Shown: piece by piece, positions 8,109 through 15,907 of the stretch
How positions within the stretch are numbered: the stretch's first letter is position 1
Layout of the letters: the number at the start of each line of letters is the position of its first letter
Source of the DNA: an uncultured Clostridia bacterium
GTDB taxonomy: Bacteria > Bacillota > Clostridia > UBA1381
Direction of reading: 5' to 3'
Length of the DNA stretch: 37,392 nucleotides
Assembly: GCA_910579415.1 (NCBI GenBank)
Contig: CAJTUY010000003.1
Span: forward strand, 52,924 to 90,315
The notes under the pieces: model-generated
Seen by the model: the letters and a program-made list of their open reading frames with translations, nothing else
The model's database searches: none
Told to the model about the DNA's origin: nothing
Program-made: the position numbers and the translations under genes

Positions 8109-8273
8109 GTGATTATCGAAAACAACAACGATAGGCAGACATCAATCACAAAAGAAAAGGATTGTCCGTGTACGCGTGACTGTCCCCGTCACGGGAAATG
8201 TAAAGAATGTATTGAACAGCATAAAACAAAGAAGTATTTACCTGCCTGTAAGCGTAAAAAGAGGAGCAATTGA
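8109..8273 (+). CDS. Small cysteine-rich protein, probable metal binder
   Basis: A GTG start eight bases or fewer after AAGGAG opens a 54-residue frame ending in TGA at 8271. The core is CPCTRDCPRHGKCKECIEQH followed by LPACKR, giving six cysteines and two histidines, the pattern of a small zinc-binding protein; similar short proteins occur in Clostridia without known function. The C-terminus is Lys/Arg-rich. It ends four bases before the GNAT gene and supplies that gene's GAGGAG ribosome binding site. Confidence 0.72.
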   Translation: MIIENNNDRQTSITKEKDCPCTRDCPRHGKCKECIEQHKTKKYLPACKRKKRSN

Positions 8274-8277
8274 GTTT

Positions 8278-8796
8278 ATGAAAAAGATACTTGAAACAGA
8301 ACGTCTGATTTTACGGGAAATGACGCAGGACGATTACAGTGATTTATGCGAAATTTTGCAGGACAAAGAAACTATGTACGCATACGAACACGCGTTTTCG
8401 GACGATGAGGCGCAGACGTGGCTTGAAAAACAGCTTAACCGATACAAAAATGACGGTTTTGGTCTATGGGCAGTCATTGAAAAGACGAGCGGCGAGTTTG
8501 TCGGTCAGTGCGGAATTACCTGGCAGGACATAGACGGTGAAACGGTTCCCGAAATCGGGTATTTGTTTAAGAGAAAGTATTGGCATAACGGATACGCGTC
8601 AGAGGCGGCGAAAGCGTGTAAAGAATACGCGTTTGATACGCTCGGCTTTGATAGGGTGTATTCAATTATACGCGATAATAATTACGCGTCGCAGAGAGTT
8701 GCGGAGCGTAACGGAATGAAAGAAGTAAAAACATTTATAAAGCATTATTATGGTATGGATATGCCGCACATAGTGTATTGTGCAGACAAAAAATAA
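8278..8796 (+). CDS. GNAT acetyltransferase, RimJ/RimL-like
   Basis: The 172-residue protein has the start TERLILREMTQDDYSDL, the LKRKYWHNGYASEAAKA acetyl-CoA loop (the Q/RxxGxG/A position reads WHNGYA), and the RVYSIIRDNNYASQRVAERNGM ending of the Acetyltransf_3 type. This group acetylates protein N-termini or small molecules; the substrate is unknown. ATG 8278 follows GAGGAG by 11 bases; the longer frame from 8176 overlaps the Cys-rich gene and is unlikely to be used. Confidence 0.85.
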   Translation: MKKILETERLILREMTQDDYSDLCEILQDKETMYAYEHAFSDDEAQTWLEKQLNRYKNDGFGLWAVIEKTSGEFVGQCGITWQDIDGETVPEIGYLFKRKYWHNGYASEAAKACKEYAFDTLGFDRVYSIIRDNNYASQRVAERNGMKEVKTFIKHYYGMDMPHIVYCADKK

Positions 8797-8804
8797 TGAA
8801 TAAA

Positions 8805-8912
8805 ACAAGGATAAAAACACAGCTCCGGTTGGTAGTCCGGACGCGGTAAAAGCCGTCAGTAACCTGCCCCCTCTCGGGTTGTCCGTTCCTTGTATGATAG
8901 TTTTAGGAGGGG
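8805..8912 (+). ncRNA. yjdF riboswitch (azaaromatic-responsive motif)
   Basis: The 5' region of yjdF contains the GGTTGGTAGTCCGG signature of the yjdF motif RNA, then GTCAGTAACCTG...GGGTTGTCCGTTCC. The ends close as a stem, ACAAGGA (8805-8811) with TCCTTGT (8887-8893). CCCCCTC (8867-8873) is complementary to the AGGAGGGG ribosome binding site (8905-8912), so translational control by sequestration is plausible. Members of this class bind diverse azaaromatics; the natural ligand is unsettled. Confidence 0.88.
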
Positions 8913-8917
8913 ATAAT

Positions 8918-9334
8918 ATGGATATAAAATCCAAATTTACAGTGTTTTTTGAGAACCCGTTTTGGGTTGGGATTTTTGAGGTTGAAAGCGGAAAATATTA
9001 TGAATTTTGTAAAATTGTGTTTGGTTCTGAGCCAAAGGATTACGAGGTTTACGAATATCTGCTCCGTAATCATCACAGACTGAAATTCAACGGACAAAAA
9101 CTGACTGAAAAATCAGCTGAGAAACATTTAAACCCGAAGCGTATGCAAAAGGAAATTAAAAAACAGCTTGAGAACAAAGGTGCAGGAACAAAATCACAGA
9201 AGGCACTAAAGGAAGCTTATGAGCAATCCAAAACAGAGCGGAAAACGATTTCAAAGGCTTTGTTTGAGGCGAAAAAAGAACGCAAATTTGAGATGAAACG
9301 GCAGAAAAAGAAAGAAAAACATAGAGGTCATTAG
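8918..9334 (+). CDS. yjdF: YjdF family protein (DUF2992)
   Basis: YjdF has no established biochemical function. The 138-residue protein opens with KSKFTVFFENPFWVGIFE, the family hallmark, continues with EVYEYLLRNHHRLKF, and ends in a very Lys/Glu/Arg-rich coiled tail, as typical YjdF proteins do. AGGAGGGG five bases before ATG 8918 fixes the start. It follows its own riboswitch and precedes purD by 12 bases, so purD may share the yjdF transcript. Confidence 0.9.
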   Translation: MDIKSKFTVFFENPFWVGIFEVESGKYYEFCKIVFGSEPKDYEVYEYLLRNHHRLKFNGQKLTEKSAEKHLNPKRMQKEIKKQLENKGAGTKSQKALKEAYEQSKTERKTISKALFEAKKERKFEMKRQKKKEKHRGH

Positions 9335-9346
9335 GAGGTTAGAATT

Positions 9347-10606
9347 ATGAAAATTTTAGTTGTGGGCGGCGGCGGACGCGAACACGCAATTGTATGGAAA
9401 ATCGCTCAGTCACCGAAGGTTGACAAGATTTACTGCGCGCCCGGTAACGGCGGAATTGCAGAGCTTGCCGAGTGCATCAACATTGGCGCAACCGATATTG
9501 ACTCAATGGTTAAATTTGCTAAGGAAAAGGCGGTTGATTTAGTTATGGTCGCGCCTGATGACCCGCTTGTTTTAGGTATGGTTGACGCAATGGAGAAAGC
9601 AGGTATACGCGCGTTTGGTCCGCGTGCAAATGCGGCTGTCATTGAGGGAAGTAAGGCTTTTTCAAAGGAGCTTATGAAAAAATACAATATTCCGACCGCA
9701 GGCTACGAGGTGTTTACCGACAGTGAGGCGGCAATTGAATATGTCAAAAACGGTACATTCCCGACTGTCATTAAGGCTGATGGACTGGCGCTCGGCAAGG
9801 GCGTTATAATCGCGCAGAATTTTGAGGAGGCTGAGGAGGCAATCCGTGATATGATTGACGGTGGCAAGTTCGGAAAGAGCGGCAGCCGTGTTGTTATCGA
9901 GGAATTTCTCACAGGTCCCGAAGTCAGCGTTCTGGCATTTACCGACGGAAAAACAGTTAAGCCTATGGTTTCAGCGCAGGACCACAAGCGCGCATATGAC
10001 AATGACGAAGGTTTAAACACAGGTGGTATGGGTACATTTTCACCAAGCCGCCTTTATGATGATGCAAAGGCGCAGGAATGTATGGAGAATATATTCCTAC
10101 CGACAATCAAGGCAATGACGGAGGAAGGCAGACCGTTTAAGGGTGTGTTGTATTTCGGTCTTATGATGACGCCGAACGGCGTTAAGGTAATCGAATATAA
10201 CTGCCGTTTCGGTGACCCCGAAACACAGGTTGTACTGCCGAGATTAAAGACTGATTTGGTTGAAATTATGGAAGCGGTTATTGATGAACGCCTTGATGAA
10301 ATTGAAATTGAATGGGAGGATAACGCGGCGGTGTGCGTTGTTATGGCGTCGGGCGGTTATCCCGTTGAATATAAAAAGGGCTATGAGATTTCAGGGCTTG
10401 ACAGCGTTGGCGATTTGACCGTATTCCACGCGGGAACTGCGCTTAAGGGCGGTAAAATTGTAACAAGCGGCGGACGTGTTCTTGGTGTTACGGCAGTAGG
10501 AAAAAATCTTGACGAGGCGATTAAAAACGCATATGAAGGCGTAGGCAAAATTTCGTTTAAGGACGAGTTCCACAGAAGTGACATCGGAGTAAAAAAGTAT
10601 TTGTAA
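9347..10606 (+). CDS. purD: Phosphoribosylamine--glycine ligase (PurD)
   Basis: PurD (GAR synthetase) joins glycine to phosphoribosylamine with ATP. The 419-residue protein starts MKILVVGGGGREHAI, has the ATP-grasp signatures VIKADGLALGKGV and VIEEFLTGPEVS, the QDHKRAYDNDEGLNTGGMG loop, and NCRFGDPETQ. TAGGAGG precedes the ATG. It closes the purine set in this window, although it is separated from the other pur genes by three accessory genes and a riboswitch. Confidence 0.96.
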   Translation: MKILVVGGGGREHAIVWKIAQSPKVDKIYCAPGNGGIAELAECINIGATDIDSMVKFAKEKAVDLVMVAPDDPLVLGMVDAMEKAGIRAFGPRANAAVIEGSKAFSKELMKKYNIPTAGYEVFTDSEAAIEYVKNGTFPTVIKADGLALGKGVIIAQNFEEAEEAIRDMIDGGKFGKSGSRVVIEEFLTGPEVSVLAFTDGKTVKPMVSAQDHKRAYDNDEGLNTGGMGTFSPSRLYDDAKAQECMENIFLPTIKAMTEEGRPFKGVLYFGLMMTPNGVKVIEYNCRFGDPETQVVLPRLKTDLVEIMEAVIDERLDEIEIEWEDNAAVCVVMASGGYPVEYKKGYEISGLDSVGDLTVFHAGTALKGGKIVTSGGRVLGVTAVGKNLDEAIKNAYEGVGKISFKDEFHRSDIGVKKYL

Positions 10607-10674
10607 GGTGATTTTTAATAGAGCAATAAATGCTTTTGGATAACCTGTTAAACTATAAAGTGTGGAGGATAACA

Positions 10675-11154
10675 ATGAAACGAACTGATTACATAACGTG
10701 GGACGAATATTTTATGGGTATTGCGCTCCTGTCGGCGCAGAGGTCGAAGGATAGTAACACGCAGGTCGGCGCGTGCATTGTGAACCGCGAAAATAAAATA
10801 CTGTCGCTTGGGTACAACGGTATGCCAATCGGCTGTAACGACGACGATATGCCGTGGGAACGCGACGGAAATCCTGTTGACACGAAATATATGTACGTCT
10901 GTCACGCGGAGCTTAATGCGATTTTAAACCGCAGTTCAGGTTCACTTGACGGCGCAAAGCTGTATGTGACATTGTTTCCGTGCAACGAGTGCGCTAAGGC
11001 GATTATACAGTCGGGCATACGCGAGATTGTGTATTTATCGGACAAGTATTGCGGCAATGATGATAATATTGCATCAAAAAAGATGTTCGATATGGTCGGA
11101 GTTAAGTACCGTCAATATGAAAACACAGGCAGGAAACTGGAGATAGAACTATGA
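10675..11154 (+). CDS. Deoxycytidylate deaminase (ComEB family)
   Basis: dCMP deaminase converts dCMP to dUMP for thymidylate synthesis. The zinc site is intact: CHAELNAIL supplies the His and the proton-shuttling Glu, and PCNECAK the two Cys. The N-terminal YFMGIALLSAQRSKDSNTQVGA and the YNGMPIGC loop are family features. Starting at 10675 (after GTGGAGG) gives 159 residues. Its last bases overlap the start of the hexosaminidase gene (ATGA). Confidence 0.92.
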   Translation: MKRTDYITWDEYFMGIALLSAQRSKDSNTQVGACIVNRENKILSLGYNGMPIGCNDDDMPWERDGNPVDTKYMYVCHAELNAILNRSSGSLDGAKLYVTLFPCNECAKAIIQSGIREIVYLSDKYCGNDDNIASKKMFDMVGVKYRQYENTGRKLEIEL

Positions 11155-12230
11155 AAAAAGCATTTTTACCGTTACTTATGTGCATAATGCTGCTTACATC
11201 ATGCGCTAATCAGACGGCAAGGAAACAGACACCGAAGCTGCTTAAAGAAATGACGCTTGAGGAAAAGGTAGGACAAATGCTGTTTGTGCGTTATCCCGAA
11301 CAGTTTGCTTTACAAGACCTTTTGTCAATAAATCCGGGCGGAATAATAATGTTCGGACGTGATTTTAAGGGGCTTACGCGTGATGAAGTAAAGAATAAAA
11401 TCAATGCGCTTCAGAGTAATGTGCCGCCTGTAATCGGTGTTGACGAGGAGGGCGGAACGGTAGTGCGAGTAAGCTCAAATCCTGAGCTTGCGCCTGAGAA
11501 ATATGCATCGCCTCAGGATATTTATAAGTCGGGCGGTATGGCGGATCTTATAGAAAATACAGCAGAAAAATCAAGACTTCTTACAGGATTGGGTATTACA
11601 ATGAACCTTGCGCCTGTGGCAGATGTATCGCAGGACAAGAATGATTTTATGTATTCAAGAAGTATAGGCGCGGATGCGGATGAAACAGCAGAATGTATAA
11701 GAAACATTGTATTTGTTATGAAAGAAAAGGGGATTTTGTCCTGTTTAAAGCATTTTCCGGGATACGGTTCATCAGCCGATACACATACAGATTCGGTAAA
11801 AGATACGCGTGATGCAGACAGCTTCAGACAGATTACAGTCAGGGACGGCGTTAAAACAGGCGGTGACTTCCTGCCGTTTAAAGCGGGAATTGATGCAGGC
11901 GCGGACAGCGTACTGGTTTCGCACAACATTGTGACAGCGCTTGACAGTGATAATCCTGCCTCGCTGTCGCCCGAAATACACAGAATTTTGCGTGAGGAAC
12001 TGTGTTTTGACGGTGTAATAATAACTGACGATATAGCTATGGATGCAGTGGCGAAAATAGATAATGTATATGTAAAGGCAGTTAATGCAGGAAATGATTT
12101 AATTATAACTACCGATTACAAGACTGCATATGATGAAATTTTAAACGCAGTGAAAAAGGGAATAATAGACAAAGAAAGAATAAATCAATCAGTGGAGAGA
12201 ATACTGAGAATGAAAGGGCTGATAAAATAG
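11151..12230 (+). CDS. Glycoside hydrolase family 3 beta-N-acetylhexosaminidase, lipoprotein
   Basis: The 359-residue protein begins with a lipoprotein signal (FLPLLMCIMLLTSC, lipobox Cys near residue 18), so it is probably anchored outside the membrane. The GH3 barrel shows GVDEEGGTVVRV, the KHFPGYGSSADTHTDS loop that holds the NagZ-type His/Asp dyad, and the nucleophile Asp in VIITDDIAMDA. NagZ-like enzymes remove GlcNAc during cell-wall turnover. It is a single-domain form without the C-terminal GH3 domain. Its ATG overlaps the deaminase stop. Confidence 0.9.
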   Translation: MKKAFLPLLMCIMLLTSCANQTARKQTPKLLKEMTLEEKVGQMLFVRYPEQFALQDLLSINPGGIIMFGRDFKGLTRDEVKNKINALQSNVPPVIGVDEEGGTVVRVSSNPELAPEKYASPQDIYKSGGMADLIENTAEKSRLLTGLGITMNLAPVADVSQDKNDFMYSRSIGADADETAECIRNIVFVMKEKGILSCLKHFPGYGSSADTHTDSVKDTRDADSFRQITVRDGVKTGGDFLPFKAGIDAGADSVLVSHNIVTALDSDNPASLSPEIHRILREELCFDGVIITDDIAMDAVAKIDNVYVKAVNAGNDLIITTDYKTAYDEILNAVKKGIIDKERINQSVERILRMKGLIK

Positions 12231-12232
12231 TT

Positions 12233-13171
12233 ATGCCGAAGTTTACTTATAAAACAGAAACAATACCTGTATCTATGGATTTTATTGAACGGCTTATGCC
12301 GTCGGCTAACGGCGCGTATGTAAAGGTATATCTTACAGCGCTGGCACTTGGAGCTGTATCGGGAGAAATGTCTACGGCTCAGATGGCAGGGAAACTTAAT
12401 CTTTTGGAAAGCGATGTTGTAAACGCGCTTGAATATTGGGATAAACAAGGGGCGCTGAAATATTCAAACGGCTGCGTGATTTTCGGTAATGCCGATGCAG
12501 CGGAAATAAAGACAGCTGACACCGTTAAAAAGGATATGGAGGAAATACGCACAGCAATGACTGAAAATCCTGAGCTTGCTGACCTCTGTACGCTTTCACA
12601 GGAGATACTCGGAAAAACTTTGCGCAACAAGGATATTGAAACTTTATACTGGTTTTATGACGAGTTAGGTCTGTCACCGGAAGTTATTACAATGCTTTTG
12701 GAATATTGCGTTTCAAAGGACAAACGCAATATGAATTATATTGAAAAGGTTGCTATTTCATGGCATGAAAACGGCATTGTTACAATTGATGCGGCTGACA
12801 GATTTATAAATAATGAAAAGGAAAAGAACGGTTATTTTCATTCTCTTCGCAAGCTTTTCGGTATTGATAACCGTAGCTTGTCAAAGACAGAGGAAAACTA
12901 TTTAAAAGAATGGCGTGATGATTTTTGTATGGACGAGAATATGGTCGGGCTTGCGTATGAATACTGCATTATGCAGACAAGCAAGCTGTCATTTCCGTAT
13001 ATGAATTCAATTATAAAACGGTGGCATGAACTTGGTATTCATACAGTTGCCGATGCTGAACGCGACCACGAGGACTTTAAGACTAAAAACAAACAGAATA
13101 ATCTTGAGGTATATAACGACGATGATTTTAATTATGCCGAATTGGAAAAAATAATGCAGGACAGAGGATAA
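12233..13171 (+). CDS. DnaD domain-containing replication protein
   Basis: The 312-residue protein has an N-terminal winged-helix-like part (about 1-100) and two DnaD/DnaB C-terminal-type domains, seen as repeated blocks: YWFYDELGLSPEVITMLLEYC... WHENGI near 140-180 and FCMDENMVGLAYEYC... WHELGI near 225-265. DnaD proteins help load the replicative helicase. No helicase-loader gene (dnaI type) follows; instead a terminator ends the transcript. It starts two bases after the hexosaminidase stop with no clear ribosome binding site. Confidence 0.85.
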   Translation: MPKFTYKTETIPVSMDFIERLMPSANGAYVKVYLTALALGAVSGEMSTAQMAGKLNLLESDVVNALEYWDKQGALKYSNGCVIFGNADAAEIKTADTVKKDMEEIRTAMTENPELADLCTLSQEILGKTLRNKDIETLYWFYDELGLSPEVITMLLEYCVSKDKRNMNYIEKVAISWHENGIVTIDAADRFINNEKEKNGYFHSLRKLFGIDNRSLSKTEENYLKEWRDDFCMDENMVGLAYEYCIMQTSKLSFPYMNSIIKRWHELGIHTVADAERDHEDFKTKNKQNNLEVYNDDDFNYAELEKIMQDRG

Positions 13172-13246
13172 GGTAATACTTGTAACGGTGTGATTGTACT
13201 TATTGGGCCTGTGTAAAAGATAATTTGAATAATCAATAAAAAGGAC

Positions 13247-13272
13247 AAAAGGCGGATAGTTCCGCCTTTTTT
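13247..13272 (+). terminator. Terminator after the dnaD-like gene
   Basis: The stem AAAAGGCGGA / TCCGCCTTTT with a TAGT loop runs into T residues. It closes the long plus-strand run that starts with purE. Confidence 0.88.
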
Positions 13273-13367
13273 ATATTGAAACTATAATGGTTTATATATC
13301 TTATATCAAGTCTATATAACGTCCGTTTTTATTGCAGAATTTTAAAAAATAATAAAAATTTATTTTT

Positions 13368-13387
13368 ATAGCCTGTGTACAGGCTAT
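13368..13387. promoter_or_regulatory. Palindrome upstream of the XRE regulator, possible operator
   Basis: ATAGCCTG and CAGGCTAT form perfect 8-bp arms around TGTA. A TATAAT (13413-13418) with a weak -35 (TTTTAG, 17-bp spacing) lies just downstream, so the palindrome abuts the -35 region of the likely XRE promoter. Confidence 0.5.
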
Positions 13388-13445
13388 TATTTTAGTTATA
13401 AATATTTCATAATATAATGTGTAATATATTATGGAGGTACAAAAG

Positions 13446-13661
13446 ATGAATTTTTCAAAAAAAGTATGTAAAAAAATAAGGTATGAAAGAAAAAAGAGAG
13501 GTTGGTCACAAATGAAATTTGCTACTGCAATAGGAATGAGTACATACCATTATGGGGAGATTGAAAGGCTGCGTGTTAATATCAGCGTGGATACTGTTGC
13601 GCGAATTGCGGCAGGATTAAATATGCAGCCGTATGAATTATTGCAGGTAGATGATGAATAG
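13446..13661 (+). CDS. Small XRE-family transcriptional regulator
   Basis: The 71-residue protein is a single Cro/C1-type helix-turn-helix: KIRYERKKRGWSQMKFATAIGMSTYHYGEIERL, then NISVDTVARIAAGLNMQPYELL. ATG 13446 is chosen because GGAGGT sits seven bases upstream; the ATG at 13431 lies before that site. The palindrome at 13368-13387 is a candidate binding site for it. Such lone regulators occur in phage remnants and accessory loci, but no phage gene is adjacent. Confidence 0.87.
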   Translation: MNFSKKVCKKIRYERKKRGWSQMKFATAIGMSTYHYGEIERLRVNISVDTVARIAAGLNMQPYELLQVDDE

Positions 13662-13725
13662 AATTGTAAACAAATTACAAATTTTACATAATGGCTACAA
13701 TAAATAAACATATCTTTTACAAGCA

Positions 13726-13754
13726 TTGACAAATATGTATATGAAATATATAAT
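13726..13754 (+). promoter_or_regulatory. Consensus promoter for the DUF6514-like gene
   Basis: TTGACA (13726-13731) and TATAAT (13749-13754) have a 17-base spacer, a perfect match to the vegetative consensus. Confidence 0.9.
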
Positions 13755-13787
13755 ATTGTAGAAAAATACAGAAAGGATAAATTTACA

Positions 13788-14009
13788 ATGTACAAAATGA
13801 TTGAAAGAAAAATTATAATTGAAGGAGAAAAGAAAATAGTGTACGGTTTGCAGCATGAAGACGGCACTGTAATGGAAAATGTATCAGGCAATAAGAAGGA
13901 AGTTGAGCGCATGGCAGAACGATTTACAGAAATGGAATTAGCACCATGTCAGCTTAATGATGTTCTGACAGATATGGTTGATACTCCGGAAGGATATGCG
14001 CAATTATAA
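13788..14009 (+). CDS. DUF6514-like small conserved protein
   Basis: The 73-residue protein has the strand-rich start MIERKIIIEGEKKIVYGLQHEDG, then VSGNKKEVERMAERF and MELAPCQLNDVLTDMV. This fits the DUF6514 family of small clostridial proteins with no known function. It is monocistronic, with a perfect promoter (13726-13754) and a strong terminator (14021-14045), so it is probably well expressed. AAAGG lies 11 bases before the ATG; the ATG at 13797 is an alternative. Confidence 0.75.
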   Translation: MYKMIERKIIIEGEKKIVYGLQHEDGTVMENVSGNKKEVERMAERFTEMELAPCQLNDVLTDMVDTPEGYAQL

Positions 14010-14020
14010 TAAAGAGCAGC

Positions 14021-14045
14021 AGCGGGGAATTTCCCCGCTATTTTT
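14021..14045 (+). terminator. Terminator after the DUF6514-like gene
   Basis: The stem AGCGGGGAA / TTCCCCGCT is followed by ATTTTTAT. Confidence 0.85.
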
Positions 14046-14129
14046 ATATGTATCATATAGTAATCTGTTGTGACTACTATTTATATTGAATTATTTTTAA
14101 TTATAACTTTATATTAAATAAAGAAAATA

Positions 14130-14164
14130 CCGCATAAACACTATGTTTTTAAGTGTTTGTGCGG
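14130..14164 (-). terminator. Terminator after the two tRNA-Pro genes
   Basis: On the minus strand CCGCACAAACACT pairs with AGTGTTTATGCGG (one G-U pair), followed by TATTTTCTTT. Confidence 0.65.
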
Positions 14165-14174
14165 TTTTAGAATG

Positions 14175-14250
<76 letters not shown>

Positions 14251-14257
14251 ATTATGT

Positions 14258-14290
14258 AAAAGCACAACGTCTGAATTCGTTGTGCTTTTT
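14258..14290. repeat. Hairpin between the two tRNA-Pro genes
   Basis: AAAAGCACAACG and CGTTGTGCTTTT form a near-perfect stem with T-rich ends on both strands. It may be a terminator or a processing signal between the tRNAs. Confidence 0.55.
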
Positions 14291-14293
14291 ATG

Positions 14294-14370
14294 TGGTCGG
14301 GATGACAGGATTTGAACCTGCGGCCCCTACGTCCCGAACGTAGTGCTCTACCAAACTGAGCCACATCCCG
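14294..14370 (-). tRNA. tRNA-Pro (anticodon CGG)
   Basis: The 77-base minus-strand gene includes CCA. The acceptor arm is CGGGATG/CATCCCG, the anticodon stem CTACG/CGTAG, and the loop TTCGGGA gives anticodon CGG. It is first in the two-tRNA unit, downstream of a good promoter. Confidence 0.95.
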
Positions 14371-14395
14371 ATGCTACAATTTAAACAGCTATAAT

Positions 14396-14424
14396 ATTAT
14401 AGCATATATTTTTTTTAAAGTCAA
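14396..14424 (-). promoter_or_regulatory. Promoter of the tRNA-Pro pair
   Basis: Minus-strand TTGACT (14419-14424) and TATAAT (14396-14401) are 17 bases apart. Confidence 0.8.
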
Positions 14425-14468
14425 TATTTAATAAAGAAATTTCTGAATAAAATTAGTAATTAAAAGTA

Positions 14469-14497
14469 TTGACTTTTCTTATGGTTTATAGTAAAAT
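14469..14497 (+). promoter_or_regulatory. Promoter of tRNA-Trp
   Basis: TTGACT (14469-14474) and TAAAAT (14492-14497) with a 17-base spacer would start transcription about 10 bases before the tRNA. Confidence 0.75.
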
Positions 14498-14514
14498 AAT
14501 ATGGTAAGTGTTAT

Positions 14515-14588
14515 AGGGGTATGATGTAATGGTAACATGCCGGTCTCCAAAACCGTTCTTGAGGGTTCGAGTCCTTCTACCCCTGCCA
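14515..14588 (+). tRNA. tRNA-Trp (anticodon CCA)
   Basis: The 74-base gene includes an encoded CCA. The acceptor stem AGGGGTA pairs with TACCCCT, the anticodon loop CTCCAAA gives CCA, and the T arm is GAGGGTTCGAGTCCTTC. A terminator follows directly. Confidence 0.95.
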
Positions 14589-14592
14589 TTCA

Positions 14593-14625
14593 AAAAACGA
14601 CATTTCTTTTGAAGTGTCGTTTTTT
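14593..14625 (+). terminator. Terminator after tRNA-Trp
   Basis: AAAACGACA pairs with TGTCGTTTT and is followed by more T residues. Confidence 0.85.
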
Positions 14626-14755
14626 AAATGTTAATTAAATAATAGTAAAATCCAATATAAGTAATTATATAATAAATACAGAACAATAGCATGTACAAAA
14701 TTCACAAAATATACAACTCGTTTCTGTGCAAAAAAGGGAATATTGGATACATATA

Positions 14756-14810
14756 TTTACAAATATAAAAATATATGGTATATTGGAAACAGATAACAGG
14801 AAAAGTTATC
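14756..14810 (+). promoter_or_regulatory. Promoter with an operator-like dyad at the start site
   Basis: TTTACA (14756-14761) and TATATT (14779-14784) have 17-base spacing. Immediately downstream, GATAAC (14792-14797) and GTTATC (14805-14810) form an inverted repeat spanning the expected start of transcription, a position typical for repressor binding. Confidence 0.55.
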
Positions 14811-14845
14811 CATAAACACTATATTATTAAAAGGAGAGAGGTTTT

Positions 14846-15295
14846 ATGTTAAAAAAATTAGTTTCATGTATCTTAGTATTAGGTATGTTTGTCACGGGAA
14901 ATGCAGTCTTTGCTGCTGATACCGAAGTTACAATGAACTCAACTGCAACCGCAAATAATGTTGTAGTGGTTGATGTTACAAGTTTCCAAATAATGGACAA
15001 CCATACTTCAGGCACACCATCTTTTACATTGTCAGCAACATTATCTCAAAACATGGTATATGACCCGAACATAAGATATCAGCTTGGAAATACAGAGAGA
15101 ATGATAGAGGCTGTATCAGACTATGCAGGAATGTTTTTTAGCAATGCCATAATGGGAAATACATTCGATATTATAGAGATAAATGGCGGTGAGGAAACTT
15201 TTGGCGCTGAATTAGAACAGCAGATAGCTCAAATATCTGAAGGTGGTCCTTATTATTTGTGTTGGAACGGTAAGGAATGGATTAAGTCAAATTAA
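14846..15295 (+). CDS. Small exported protein of unknown function
   Basis: The 149-residue protein has a clear signal peptide (KKLVSCILVLGMFVTGNAVFA, cut after about residue 23), so about 126 residues are secreted. The mature part is rich in T, S and N and contains a DTEVTMNSTATANNVVVVD strand and a closing YYLCWNGKEWIKSN segment. I recognise no domain. AGGAGAGAGG precedes the ATG. It is a single-gene unit with its own promoter and a terminator at 15318, and it may be controlled through the GATAAC/GTTATC dyad. Confidence 0.8.
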   Translation: MLKKLVSCILVLGMFVTGNAVFAADTEVTMNSTATANNVVVVDVTSFQIMDNHTSGTPSFTLSATLSQNMVYDPNIRYQLGNTERMIEAVSDYAGMFFSNAIMGNTFDIIEINGGEETFGAELEQQIAQISEGGPYYLCWNGKEWIKSN

Positions 15296-15317
15296 GTATA
15301 GTAAAAAGTTTAATAAT

Positions 15318-15346
15318 AAAAGCACACCTAATCAGGTGTGCTTTTA
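15318..15346. terminator. Bidirectional terminator between converging genes
   Basis: AAAAGCACACCT and AGGTGTGCTTTT form a strong hairpin with T tracts on both strands, serving the exported protein (+) and the GNAT gene (-). Confidence 0.85.
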
Positions 15347-15385
15347 GCTGAATAAAATAGTACATCTATTAACCATTATTCTCTG

Positions 15386-15871
15386 TTATTTTGTAAAACA
15401 AGCAAGCGTAAGATTTCCTTCCACTTTTAGTCTTTTACCTGTGTCAGTAAATCCAACACTTTCATAACATCTTCTATTCATTTCTAAATCTTCCGGAAAA
15501 TCAACAAAATACTTAGTTGCGTCAGTAAAATTTTCTTCACATAATTTAATTGCTGTACGGGCAATTTGCTTGCCTTGCGCATCGGGTTTTATGTATATAC
15601 GGCATAAGTAATATTCACCGTCCTTTAGCATTTCACAGAATGGCGTAGAACAATTATGCTTATATAAAATGCCTCCCACAATCTGTCCGTTATCCATAAT
15701 TGTATAATATTGTGAATCGTCGCGGTCCAGTCTGACTAAAATATCTCTTTCACTTCGAAGATATGGACTTCCTTCATCGTGGTATCTTTCATATAATGGC
15801 TTGAACGCTTCTTTCTGTATTTTACTTAGTACAGTTGCATCTTCTTTTACGGTTTTTCTTATTGTTACCAT
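15386..15871 (-). CDS. GNAT family N-acetyltransferase
   Basis: The 161-residue protein has the GNAT order: TIRKTVKEDATVLSKIQKEAF, central strands with YYTIMDNGQIVGGILY, the acetyl-CoA loop YIKPDAQGKQIARTAI (Q-G-K-Q-I-A, slightly off the usual Q/RxxGxG/A), and the closing NRRCYESVGFTDTG. The substrate is unknown. GGAGGAG lies seven bases before the ATG. It is a single-gene unit and the first of five minus-strand accessory genes running back to tRNA-Leu. Confidence 0.87.
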   Translation of the reverse strand: MVTIRKTVKEDATVLSKIQKEAFKPLYERYHDEGSPYLRSERDILVRLDRDDSQYYTIMDNGQIVGGILYKHNCSTPFCEMLKDGEYYLCRIYIKPDAQGKQIARTAIKLCEENFTDATKYFVDFPEDLEMNRRCYESVGFTDTGKRLKVEGNLTLACFTK

Positions 15872-15907
15872 GCTTCTTCTCCTCCAATTTATATTATCTT
15901 GAAAACA

